Source of the DNA: Acidobacteriota bacterium
GTDB lineage: Bacteria > Acidobacteriota > Vicinamibacteria > Vicinamibacterales > Fen-181
Direction of reading: 5' to 3'
NCBI GenBank assembly: GCA_017883185.1
Contig: JADGOB010000012.1
Coordinates: 1-49,543 of the forward strand
Length of the DNA: 49,543 nt
Each line of letters begins with the position of its first letter. Positions within the stretch are counted from its first letter, which is position 1. The translations under genes were made by a program, and so were the position numbers. Of this stretch, positions 32,541-40,158 are shown piece by piece. The notes under the pieces are model-generated. The model was given only the letters and a program-made list of their open reading frames with translations. It did not search any database and had not been told where the DNA came from.

Positions 32541-33152
32541 TCACGACGCAGTCGGTTCAATCGTCCTCTGAGTCGCCATTTTCTTCTCCACCCAGCCGGC
32601 GCCCGCAAAACCGCCGAGCGCCATCAGGACGACCGCAAACACCACGAGGCCGTACGGCAGGTTGAAGTACTGCGGGATCGTCGTCTGGCCCATCGGCGTC
32701 GCCGTGTGCAGCCCCTTCACCAGGGGGTAGGCTTCGGCGAACAGCAGCGTGCCCACGTAGAGCCCGGCGCCGTAGGTCAACGCGTCCACGCGGCCGGTCG
32801 CCGTCGCGGCGAGAGCCGTGCCCGGGCAGTAGCCGCCGATCACGAAGCCTGCGCCGAGCACCAGCCCACCGACGATCTGCGGAAGCAGGTTCGTCGGCAC
32901 GAGGTAGACGAGCGAGAGATTCAGGAAGCCGATCCACGACAGGTAAGTGACGCCCAGCATGGCCGTGACGATGGCCGTGAACATCACCTTGAAGACCGCC
33001 AGGTCGTCCAGGTAGAACTGCGACACCAGCTTGCGAGCGCTGCCAAAACCCGCCCGCTCGAGCGCGAAGCCGAAGCCGATTCCCAGCAGGAACGCGACGA
33101 CCAGGCTCGTCTCGCTGCCGAATACGCCGTACTTGAGGAATGGAGCCATCAT
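32541..33152 (-). CDS. YeeE/YedE-type sulfur transporter half (GYCPGT type)
   Basis: About 203 residues, mostly hydrophobic with at least four or five helices. Typical segments are GIGFGFALERAGFGSARKL, LVLGAGFVIGGYCPGTALAA (with the conserved GxCPGT Cys) and ATGRVDALTYGAGLYVG. YeeE/YedE proteins move thiosulfate or a related sulfur compound across the inner membrane through conserved Cys residues; in the full-length transporter (TsuA) both halves are in one chain. Three close ATG codons (33164, 33158, 33152) are possible starts; 33152 overlaps the stop of the preceding half by 4 bases and is preferred. Confidence 0.85.
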   Translation of the reverse strand: MMAPFLKYGVFGSETSLVVAFLLGIGFGFALERAGFGSARKLVSQFYLDDLAVFKVMFTAIVTAMLGVTYLSWIGFLNLSLVYLVPTNLLPQIVGGLVLGAGFVIGGYCPGTALAATATGRVDALTYGAGLYVGTLLFAEAYPLVKGLHTATPMGQTTIPQYFNLPYGLVVFAVVLMALGGFAGAGWVEKKMATQRTIEPTAS

Positions 33153-33685
33153 CGCCATTGCCATTTCACGAACGTCGCGACCGCGTACGCGCCCGCGAAC
33201 ACCATCAGCATGAACGCCCAGCTGCCGAGGTTCAGCAGCGCGCCGCCGGTCAGCGCCTGTCCACTGGTGCAGCCGCCCGCGAAGGCTGCGCCCACGGCCA
33301 TCAGTGACCCGCCGAAGAACGCCATCAGCAGGCGCGCGCGCCTCGAGACGCGCGGTCCCTTCTCGACCACGACCATCGCCCGCCGCGCGAGCAGGCCCGA
33401 CAGCAACGCCCCGAGGACGACGCCCATCCCCTCGAACACCAGCCACTCCTTGAGCGGGCTGGCGTCACCAGCCAGGCGTCCCGACAGCCACTCCAGCCGA
33501 TGCGCGTGTTCGGGCGCCACGGCGTGCAGGCCGCTCGCGACCACCGCGCTCACCCCGCCAGACGCGCCAAGCCCGCGGCCGACGAACACGAAGGCGGCCA
33601 GCAGCACGAGGCCCAGGCCGATACCGGCGAGATACGGATTCGAGTAGGGCGCCGGTGCCCGCGATACGTGCGTGTTTGAGACCAT
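33149..33685 (-). CDS. YeeE/YedE-type sulfur transporter half (GGCTSGQ type)
   Basis: 178 residues from ATG 33685 (GGAG 5 bases upstream). Several transmembrane helices: YLAGIGLGLVLLAAFVFVG, WLVFEGMGVVLGALLSGLLA and ALLNLGSWAFMLMVFAGAY. The conserved AFAGGCTSGQALTGGALLN motif holds the Cys of thiosulfate-transporter (TsuA-like) proteins. It pairs with the following half-size gene, whose translation it overlaps by 4 bases. It lies 27 bases downstream of the NrfD-like gene, which ties transport to the PsrABC-like enzyme. Confidence 0.88.
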   Translation of the reverse strand: MVSNTHVSRAPAPYSNPYLAGIGLGLVLLAAFVFVGRGLGASGGVSAVVASGLHAVAPEHAHRLEWLSGRLAGDASPLKEWLVFEGMGVVLGALLSGLLARRAMVVVEKGPRVSRRARLLMAFFGGSLMAVGAAFAGGCTSGQALTGGALLNLGSWAFMLMVFAGAYAVATFVKWQWR

Positions 33686-33712
33686 CTTTCTCCGTCCTCT
33701 GCCGGACAACAC

Positions 33713-34648
33713 CTATACCTTTGCCCAGTGACTCACTTGTCCCACCGCGACGATGACAAAACGAAGGGCGAGCCCGCCAGCCATCACCAGGAGCGGCCCC
33801 ACCGGCGTGTGCGCGATCCTATGCGTCACCGCGAGCAGCTGGATCATCAGGGGAATGACGATGCCGGCCCCCACCACCAGCACCCAGAACGGCGCGGTGA
33901 ACGGCCCGCCAAGCACGAGCCTCGCGGCGGCAACATGCGCCTGTGAGGAACTGAGCAGGCCAACGAGGAACAGCGCGACCACGAACAACTCGATGGCCAG
34001 GAACACGTTGTCGCTCCTGGCCAGCAGCTCCCGCTCCTCTTGATGACGGGCCACCATGTGCCCGAATGCGGCCGCCGACGAGAGGCCGGACACCAGGAAC
34101 AACGGCCCGAGAATCGCGCTGTTCCAGAACGGCCGGGCGCCGAGCGCACTCAGCAGAATGCCGGTGTAGATTCCCAGCGCGATGCCGAGGACGAGGTTCG
34201 CTGCCGCGATGCCTCTCACGCCAACCGGGGTGTCGAGGCGCCGAGACAGCCGATCGACGGCCGGGAACAGGTCACGCAGGATCCCGGGTGGGCGCAGCGC
34301 GAAGGCGGCAGCCAGGGCCGGGTAGACGAGGAGCAGGATCCACGCGCCCCAGGACATCGGCGACGTCACCTCGAACGTCGTGTACAGGCGCCAGACGTAG
34401 AGCTTGTGCTCCAGATCGAGGAACAGCGCGCCCATCCCCAGGCTCAACAGCACGAAGCTGGTCCCCGGCAGAACCGAGCACACGCAGGTGTCTTCGCGGT
34501 TGCGGCCCCGAAGCAGGAAGTAGCCGACGAGGATCATCATCCCGGCCACCCATCCGCCCAGGAACAGGTAGACCGGGATCTCCCAGCCCCAGACGCGAAC
34601 CAGGGGATCGATCAGGTCGTTGTGACGCGTCAGGACGAGTTCTCGCAT
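33713..34648 (-). CDS. NrfD/PsrC-type membrane subunit
   Basis: 311 residues with eight or nine transmembrane helices and the NrfD/PsrC pattern: WGWEIPVYLFLGGWVAGMMI in helix 1, LGMGALFLDLEHKLYVWRLYTTF after helix 2, SPMSWGAWILLLVYP in helix 3. It anchors the enzyme and exchanges electrons with quinol. ATG 34648 has GGGAG 7 bases upstream. It sits between the Fe-S subunit gene and the YeeE pair. No haem-binding His pairs are required in this family and none stand out. Confidence 0.92.
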   Translation of the reverse strand: MRELVLTRHNDLIDPLVRVWGWEIPVYLFLGGWVAGMMILVGYFLLRGRNREDTCVCSVLPGTSFVLLSLGMGALFLDLEHKLYVWRLYTTFEVTSPMSWGAWILLLVYPALAAAFALRPPGILRDLFPAVDRLSRRLDTPVGVRGIAAANLVLGIALGIYTGILLSALGARPFWNSAILGPLFLVSGLSSAAAFGHMVARHQEERELLARSDNVFLAIELFVVALFLVGLLSSSQAHVAAARLVLGGPFTAPFWVLVVGAGIVIPLMIQLLAVTHRIAHTPVGPLLVMAGGLALRFVIVAVGQVSHWAKV

Positions 34649-34682
34649 CGCGTGCTCCCGGCAACCCTGCGTGGTCCGCCGC

Positions 34683-35222
34683 CTACGTGAGATAGAAAAT
34701 CCGGGGTTCGGTCCCGGCCGCGGGCATCAGCGCGTGGTGCGGGCGTGATGCGAACTGGCGGTTGACCTCGCTGTTCGGGTCGTCGAGGTCGCCAAACGTC
34801 ATGCAATGTGTCGGGCACACCGACACGCAGGCCGGGTCGAGCCCGTCCTTGACCCGATGGATGCAGAACGTGCACTTGTCGGCGTAGCCGTCGGGGTGCA
34901 CGAACCGTGCATCATACGGGCACGATGCCAGACACGCCTTGCACCCGATGCACATCTCCGGCGTCACCAGCACGATCGCGCCGAACGGATCCACGTGGCT
35001 GGCGCCCGTCGGGCAGCACGCGACACACGGCGGGTTGTCGCAGTGGTTGCAGCGCTCGGTCCTGATCTCCAGGTGCAAGGTCGGGAAGCTACCCGTGGCG
35101 TCGTCGGTAATCCAGTCGCGGTTCAGTCCCTCGGGCACCTGGTTCTCGGTCTTGCAGGCGACGACGCAGTCGGTACAGCCCACGCACTTGCGGGTATCGA
35201 TGACCATGCCGTAACGCGCCAT
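34683..35222 (-). CDS. PsrB-type four-cluster Fe-S subunit
   Basis: 179 residues from ATG 35222 (MARYGMVIDTRKCVGCTDC). Sixteen Cys in four ferredoxin-like motifs: CVGCTDCVVAC, CNHCDNPPCVACCPTGA, CIGCKACLASCPYDA and CTFCIHRVKDGLDPACVSVCP. It wires electrons between the molybdopterin subunit and the membrane NrfD-like subunit. It starts 4 bases after the catalytic-subunit stop, so translation is coupled. Upstream in-frame codons exist but lie within the preceding gene. Confidence 0.94.
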   Translation of the reverse strand: MARYGMVIDTRKCVGCTDCVVACKTENQVPEGLNRDWITDDATGSFPTLHLEIRTERCNHCDNPPCVACCPTGASHVDPFGAIVLVTPEMCIGCKACLASCPYDARFVHPDGYADKCTFCIHRVKDGLDPACVSVCPTHCMTFGDLDDPNSEVNRQFASRPHHALMPAAGTEPRIFYLT

Positions 35223-35226
35223 CGCC

Positions 35227-37422
35227 CTATGCCTCCGCCTCGAGGGTGACGAAGTTGACATTCATCCCGGTGCCTCCCATGAGCGGGTCGGTGGCATAGC
35301 GGGTCACCAACTGCGCGTCGCTCGCGCCCTTGCCAAGCGCGCGCGTGAGCCTCTTCGAGGTGTGGCCGAAGCCGTGCACCATGTAGACGCAGTCCGGCCG
35401 GATGCGCTCGGTGGCTTTCAGCCGGATGCGCGCGCTCAGCACGCCGTCCTGGTTTCGCAGCCGGACGTAGGCGCCGTCGGTCAGCCCCAGCCGAGTGGCG
35501 ACGTGCACGTTCACCCACACTGCGTTCTCGGACATGCCGTCGTGGAGGATCGGATTCGACTGCGTGCGGCTGAACGAGTGCATGGGCGCGCGGCCGAACA
35601 GCAGGCGGAACGAGCCCTCTGGCGGCGGCTCGGGGCGCGTGAACTTCGGGACCGGATCGAAGCCGGCCTCGCGCAGCGTCGTGGAGTAGAAGTCGATCTT
35701 GCGTGAGGCCGTCGGGAAACTCGCCTCGGCTCCCTCGTCGAAAAACACCGGCTGCTTCTCGCCGTGAATGATCCCCTGCTTCTTCAGCGTGTCGAAGCTC
35801 AGGCCCGCCTTCGTCAGGCGGTAGTCCAGGTACTCTTCGATCGTCGTCCACGGGTAGTAGGCGCCGAGCCCGAGCCTGAGCGCCAGCTGCCGGGCAATCC
35901 ACCAGTTCGGCTTCTGTGCGTGAGGGGCGTGCACGACCGGCTGCCGCAGGGCCACGAACGGCTCGCGGAACCACTCGACGTTGAGGTCGTCGTAGCGTTC
36001 CAGGTAGGTGGTCTCGGGCAGCACCACGTCGGCCCACCCGGCGATCTCGCTCGGGATCACGTCCACGACAACCAGGAGATCCAGCGCCTGGATGGCGCGA
36101 ATCGTCTCCCGCTGGTCGGGCATCGCCTGCAGCAGGTTCGTGGCGTAGACCATCCACCCTTTCACCGGGTACGGCGCGCCGGTGATCGTCGCCTCGCGGA
36201 TGCCGGTGGTCAGCGCCTCGCTCGCGAACGGGTACTTCCCGTTCGGGTTGTCCACCTTCCCCTTGTCGGGCTTCGGATAGGGTGGGTACGGATAACCTGG
36301 CACGGTCATCTGCACCGGCTTCCAGAACCCGCCCTTCCGCCCCCAACTCCCGAGCAACGCGTTCAGCAGCGCGATCGCCCGGCTTCTCTGCGTATCGTCG
36401 CCGTACCAGGTCGCGTGGCGGCCGGGGTGCACGAGCGTCGCAGGCCGGTGCCGGGCCATCTCGCGGGCGGTTTCACGGATCACCGAGGGCTCGATGCCCG
36501 TCTCCGGGTACGCCCACTCCGGCGTGGAACTCGCAATCTCGGCCTTGAACGTGTCGAAGCCGAAGCCGTGTGCGTCCACGTACTCCTTGTCGTAGAGCCC
36601 TTCGGTGACGAGCACGTTCATCCAGGCCAGCAGCAGCGCGAGGTCGGCGCCGGGCTTGATCGGCAGGTAGTGCTTCGCCTTGCTCGCCGCCACCGAGAAC
36701 CGGGGGTCGACGACGATGATCGACGCGCCGGCGCCGATCGCCTCGGCGAACTCCTGCGCCTGCGTGTTGTGCATGTTCTCGCCGAGGTGCGAGCCGATGA
36801 GCACCAGGCAGCGAGCGTTGCGGATGTCGGTTCGTTCGGGCGACCCGACTTCCTCACCGAAGGTCAGGGCGAACCCCACGTCGCGCGGGCCGCGGCACTG
36901 CGCGAAGGAGGGCGCGGCCATGTTGGGCGTGCCGAACGCGCGCAGCGTGTGCTTCAGGAAGGTGCCGCCGATGCCGTGCGAAAAGAGCGCCACCGCTTCC
37001 GGGCCATACTCGGCCTTGATCTTCTGCAGTTTCTCGGCCACCACGTTGAGCGCTTCGTCCCAGGTGACCTCGGCCCATTCCTCCTGCCCGCGCTTCTGGC
37101 GCCGGACGAGCGGCGCCTTCAGCCGGTCGGGATCCACGTGCGCGCCGACACCGCCCGTGCCACGCGGGCACAGTCGTCCTCGGCTGAGAGGGTCGGCCGG
37201 GTTGCCTTCGATTTTCCAGAGCTGCCCATCCCGCACGTACGCAATCGCCCCGCACTTCCAGAAGCAGATGTCGCAGTAGGTGGGAACCGTCCGGACACCC
37301 GTCTCGGGCGCCTCCGCGACCGCACCGCCCCGGGCGAGGCCGCCCGCGACCGAGCCGGCGGCGGCCAGCCCGGCTGTTGTGCCGGAAATCTGGAGGAAAC
37401 GTCGCCTGGAAACCGTGATCAT
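35227..37422 (-). CDS. Tat-exported molybdopterin oxidoreductase, PsrA/PhsA-like
   Basis: 731 residues from ATG 37422. A Tat signal SRRRFLQISG opens the protein, so it works in the periplasm. The N-terminal Fe4S4 site is CDICFWKC plus the Cys of RLCPRG. The likely molybdenum ligand is the Cys in SFAQCRGPRDVGF (about 175). Domains that bind bis-MGD follow (IIVVDPRFSVAASKAKHYLPIKPG, then the C-terminal LTDGAYVRLRNQDGVL). Closest in style to polysulfide/thiosulfate reductase catalytic subunits. It begins the cluster with Fe-S and NrfD-like subunits, YeeE transporter halves and a rhodanese-like protein. Reduction of polysulfide or thiosulfate, or the reverse, fits; sulfite or other oxyanion substrates are not excluded. 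No TorD-type chaperone gene is present. Confidence 0.9.
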   Translation of the reverse strand: MITVSRRRFLQISGTTAGLAAAGSVAGGLARGGAVAEAPETGVRTVPTYCDICFWKCGAIAYVRDGQLWKIEGNPADPLSRGRLCPRGTGGVGAHVDPDRLKAPLVRRQKRGQEEWAEVTWDEALNVVAEKLQKIKAEYGPEAVALFSHGIGGTFLKHTLRAFGTPNMAAPSFAQCRGPRDVGFALTFGEEVGSPERTDIRNARCLVLIGSHLGENMHNTQAQEFAEAIGAGASIIVVDPRFSVAASKAKHYLPIKPGADLALLLAWMNVLVTEGLYDKEYVDAHGFGFDTFKAEIASSTPEWAYPETGIEPSVIRETAREMARHRPATLVHPGRHATWYGDDTQRSRAIALLNALLGSWGRKGGFWKPVQMTVPGYPYPPYPKPDKGKVDNPNGKYPFASEALTTGIREATITGAPYPVKGWMVYATNLLQAMPDQRETIRAIQALDLLVVVDVIPSEIAGWADVVLPETTYLERYDDLNVEWFREPFVALRQPVVHAPHAQKPNWWIARQLALRLGLGAYYPWTTIEEYLDYRLTKAGLSFDTLKKQGIIHGEKQPVFFDEGAEASFPTASRKIDFYSTTLREAGFDPVPKFTRPEPPPEGSFRLLFGRAPMHSFSRTQSNPILHDGMSENAVWVNVHVATRLGLTDGAYVRLRNQDGVLSARIRLKATERIRPDCVYMVHGFGHTSKRLTRALGKGASDAQLVTRYATDPLMGGTGMNVNFVTLEAEA

Positions 37423-37532
37423 GATGACCGTTCCGAGCGGCACCCGCGGTTCTGGCCGGATGCGCGCACTTGTGAAGACGAGCACAATCGCCGGCACAGG
37501 CGGGGCCGGCGCTATCCTTCAGGACAAGAGAT

Positions 37533-38390
37533 TCAGGGTCGGCGGGACTGGTGACAGCCACCTGCCAGGGCGAACTGCTCGATCGCGGCCGCGACTCCAC
37601 CGGCGTTGTTGTCGAGGGTGACCGGCCAGCCCAACCGTTTCAGATCGTCCACGGCGTTGCCCATCACCACGGGCACGCCGGCGAACTCGAGCATTTCGCG
37701 GTCGTTGAAATTGTCGCCGACCGCCATCACCTCGTCCCGCCCGATTCCCTGGCTCGCCACCCATTCCGCCAGCGTCGCGCCCTTCGTGCACCCCGCGCGG
37801 TTCACGTCTACCAGCGAGAAGTCATGCGATTCGTACTCGGTGAGCGCGATGGCCACCCGTGAACCGACCGAGAGGCTGCCCACCCTCACCACCAGCTCGC
37901 GCATCCGCGCGACGCCGCCGGAGTACATCACCTGGATCGGATCTTCGGTCAACGCCGCTTCGAGCGGCACGACCTCGGTGATGAAATCGCGGTTGCGCTG
38001 GAAGTACGACCGACGATGGGTGTCGCGGATGTCGAGCCGCTCGTGCACCACCTGCGCCGCGCGCGGCCGGTCGAACACCACAGCGGTCGCGTCCCGGAAG
38101 TCAGCCGTGCCCTCGACGACCTCGCGCGCCACGACGACGGGCAGCAGGTGCCGGACGAGCGTCTCGCCGTCGCGCCGCTTGACCAGGGCGCCGCCGCTCA
38201 CGATCAGCGTCAGCGGGGCCTCGATCTGATCGATCACCGGCCTGGCGAAGTCGAACCGTCGCCCGGTCACCAGCGCCACCTCGATGCCGGCGTCGGTCGC
38301 GCGCCTGATCGCGTCGCGGTTGACCTGGGGCACCTGCCACTGGCTGTCGAGCAGCGTGCCGTCGATGTCCAACGCTATCAGACGGATCAT
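37533..38390 (-). CDS. Cof-type HAD-IIB phosphatase
   Basis: 285 residues from ATG 38390 (MIRLIALDIDGTLLDSQWQV). HAD motifs: nucleophile DIDGT (residues 8-12), motif II VTGRR, motif III Lys in CTKGATL and motif IV GDNFNDREML. Cof/YidA-type enzymes dephosphorylate sugar phosphates and other small metabolites in the cytosol; substrates are usually broad. The region directly upstream (from 38394) is a tandem repeat that happens to be open in this frame; the extension it would add is repeat-derived and not part of the protein. C-terminal residues after NNAGGVAAAIEQF are short and poorly conserved. Confidence 0.92.
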   Translation of the reverse strand: MIRLIALDIDGTLLDSQWQVPQVNRDAIRRATDAGIEVALVTGRRFDFARPVIDQIEAPLTLIVSGGALVKRRDGETLVRHLLPVVVAREVVEGTADFRDATAVVFDRPRAAQVVHERLDIRDTHRRSYFQRNRDFITEVVPLEAALTEDPIQVMYSGGVARMRELVVRVGSLSVGSRVAIALTEYESHDFSLVDVNRAGCTKGATLAEWVASQGIGRDEVMAVGDNFNDREMLEFAGVPVVMGNAVDDLKRLGWPVTLDNNAGGVAAAIEQFALAGGCHQSRRP

Positions 38391-38393
38391 CGG

Positions 38394-38640
38394 TAGTCGG
38401 AACTGACGATGAGGAGTCGGGAACTGACGACAATAGTCGGAACTGACGATGCCAGTCGGAACTGGCGATGCCACTCGGAACTCACGATGCCAGTCGGAAC
38501 TCACGACGCCAGTCGGGGCTCACGACAATAGTCGGAACTGACGACAATAGTCGGGAACTGACGACAACAGTCGGAACTGACGACAATAGTCGGAACTGGC
38601 GATGCCAGTCGGAACTCACGACGCCAGTCGGAACTGACAG
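38394..38640. repeat. 13-copy tandem repeat, 19-20 bp unit
   Basis: Thirteen direct units start with AGTCGG (one ACTCGG), for example AGTCGGAACTGACGACAAT and AGTCGGAACTGGCGATGCC. Each unit is 19-20 bases, composed of two heptads (AGTCGGA, ACTGACG) plus five or six bases that alternate among ATGCC, ACGCC and ACAAT. Units 3-6 and 10-12 share a similar succession of variants, suggesting block duplication. There are no unique spacers, so it is not CRISPR. It occupies nearly all of the 304-base gap between the Cof-type gene and dinB. Confidence 0.92.
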
Positions 38641-38682
38641 GCGTCAGGGATTATACGCCCGTGCCGTGGGCGCGAACGATCA

Positions 38683-38688
38683 TAGAAT
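38683..38688 (+). promoter_or_regulatory. Possible -10 box of dinB, leaderless
   Basis: TAGAAT ends 6 bases before the GTG start at 38695, with no ribosome site between. No LexA-type operator was recognised in the 55 bases between repeat array and gene. Confidence 0.35.
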
Positions 38689-38694
38689 CGTCAC

Positions 38695-39831
38695 GTGACA
38701 CACTCGCCGGTCCGGCGCATCGTTCACGTGGACATGGACGCGTTCTACACGTCGATTGAGCAGCGGGACGACCCCTCCCTTCGGGGAAGGCCGGTGGCTG
38801 TCGGGCGCGAGCCTTCCGAACGCGGCGTCGTGGCTGCGGCCAGCTACGAGGCGCGCACGTTCGGCGTCCACTCGGCGATGTCGAGCGCGGTCGCGTTGCG
38901 CCTGTGCCCCGACCTCGTGCTCGTCCGCCCCGACTTCCCCCGGTACCGTTCGGTCTCGGACACCGTGTTCGGCATCTTCCGATCGGTCACGCCCCTGGTT
39001 GAACCCCTGTCGCTCGACGAAGCGTACCTCGACGTCACGGAGAACGCCTGGCACGAACCGCTCGGGATGACGGTGGCGCGACGGATCAAGGATGACATCC
39101 GCGCGACGACCGGCCTGACCGCCTCCGCCGGTGTCGCGCCGAACAAGTTTCTCGCGAAGATTGCCTCCGGCTGGAAGAAACCGGACGGGCTGACGGTGGT
39201 CGCACCAGGGCGCGTGGAGACGTTCCTTCGCGCTCTCCCCGTCGATGCGCTGTGGGGCGTGGGCCCCGTCACCGCGCGGCGGCTGCGGGCGATTGGCGTC
39301 ACCAAGACGGTGGAACTGCGGACGATCGATGCCGCCAGGCTCGAAGGGGCCGTGGGCAGCGCGGCCGAGTGGCTGGTGCAACTCGCGCACGGGATCGACA
39401 ACCGGCGTGTGGAACCTGACCGCCCGGCGAAATCATCGGGCACCGAGAACACCTACTCGCAGGACGTCGTGGACCTCGGCCGGATCAGGGACGAGATTGC
39501 CAGGATGGCGCGAGAGGCGGCGACGTGGCTGGAGCGGGAGGAACTCTACGCCCGGACCGTGACGATCAAGGTGCGGTATTCCGACTTCACCACGATCACG
39601 CGAAGCCACTCGACACTGCCGGCCTCGCGGGACGGGGAGGAGATCGCGCGGCGCTCGCTCGACCTCCTGCATCGCACCGAGGCGGGCAGAAGGCCGGTCC
39701 GCCTGCTCGGCGTCACGGTCCACAACCTGACCGACATCCCCGGCGAAGAGCAGCCCCATCGCCGCCGGAAGCCGCTACCGCTCTTCGACGGCGGGCCGGA
39801 CGCCGAGACCTTGAACAGGCAGAATCGATAG
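38695..39831 (+). CDS. dinB: DNA polymerase IV
   Basis: 378 residues starting at GTG 38695. Y-family polymerase for translesion synthesis. Catalytic residues: VDMDAFYTSIEQRDDPSLRG (first Asp pair), YEARTFGVHSAM, and SLDEAYLDVT with the second catalytic Asp-Glu. Then SAGVAPNKFLAKIASGWKKPDG, helix-hairpin-helix LWGVGPVTARRLRAIGV and the little-finger domain (YARTVTIKVRYSDFTTITRS). The C-terminal PLPLFDGG resembles a beta-clamp-binding motif. It lies between a tandem repeat array and a gene remnant on the opposite strand, which overlaps its last 57 bases. Full length. Confidence 0.95.
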   Translation: MTHSPVRRIVHVDMDAFYTSIEQRDDPSLRGRPVAVGREPSERGVVAAASYEARTFGVHSAMSSAVALRLCPDLVLVRPDFPRYRSVSDTVFGIFRSVTPLVEPLSLDEAYLDVTENAWHEPLGMTVARRIKDDIRATTGLTASAGVAPNKFLAKIASGWKKPDGLTVVAPGRVETFLRALPVDALWGVGPVTARRLRAIGVTKTVELRTIDAARLEGAVGSAAEWLVQLAHGIDNRRVEPDRPAKSSGTENTYSQDVVDLGRIRDEIARMAREAATWLEREELYARTVTIKVRYSDFTTITRSHSTLPASRDGEEIARRSLDLLHRTEAGRRPVRLLGVTVHNLTDIPGEEQPHRRRKPLPLFDGGPDAETLNRQNR

Positions 39832-40130
39832 GGTGCCGGGCGACGTCACGCCCGCGCTGCCGTGGCCCGCGCCGAAGAACTGGCCCTTCGCATCGAGGTA
39901 GAGTGCGCGCTCGACGACGACCGGCTGACCGTTCATCACCGAGACGACCGCCGATAGATCGGTTCTCGCAAGCCCGGGGTCCTCGCCGTTCACCCAGATG
40001 GTCAGCCGGCTCGAGGGCGCAATCACGTAGTCCTTCACGACCGGTGCCGCCGGCGCCGGCCGGAGATAGGCGATCCGGATGCGTTGCCGCTTGGCACCTT
40101 CGACCGTGACTTCGCCAGTCGATCGAAGGC
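39775..40130 (-). pseudogene. Fragment of large surface/secreted protein repeat domain
   Basis: In one minus-strand frame, bases 40130 to 39775 read TGEVTVEG, then RIAYLRPAPAAPVVKDYVIA, PSSRLTIWVNGEDPGLARTD, LSAVVSVMNGQPVVVERALY and GAGHGSAGVTSPGTLSILPV. This matches a repeated beta-domain, common in very large extracellular proteins of Acidobacteriota-like genomes, whose consensus runs SRxTIWVNxEDPxLAxTDVSAVVxxxNGxPIVVERAMY. A full unit is longer and normally begins with an EGATG-type segment; neither start codon nor rest of the protein is here. The upstream in-frame stop lies near 40140. The fragment overlaps the 3-prime end of dinB. I take it as a relic of a deleted gene. Confidence 0.6.
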
Positions 40131-40158
40131 GCCGTCAAGCAGAAGGAGTGACGTTGTC

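Noticed and set aside
38391-38504. Longer N-terminus for the Cof-type phosphatase
   Set aside because: The extra 38 residues are translated from the tandem repeat; the HAD nucleophile motif begins right after the ATG at 38390.
38394-38640. CRISPR array
   Set aside because: Units are contiguous with no unique 30-40 base spacers and no cas genes are nearby; it is a tandem satellite.
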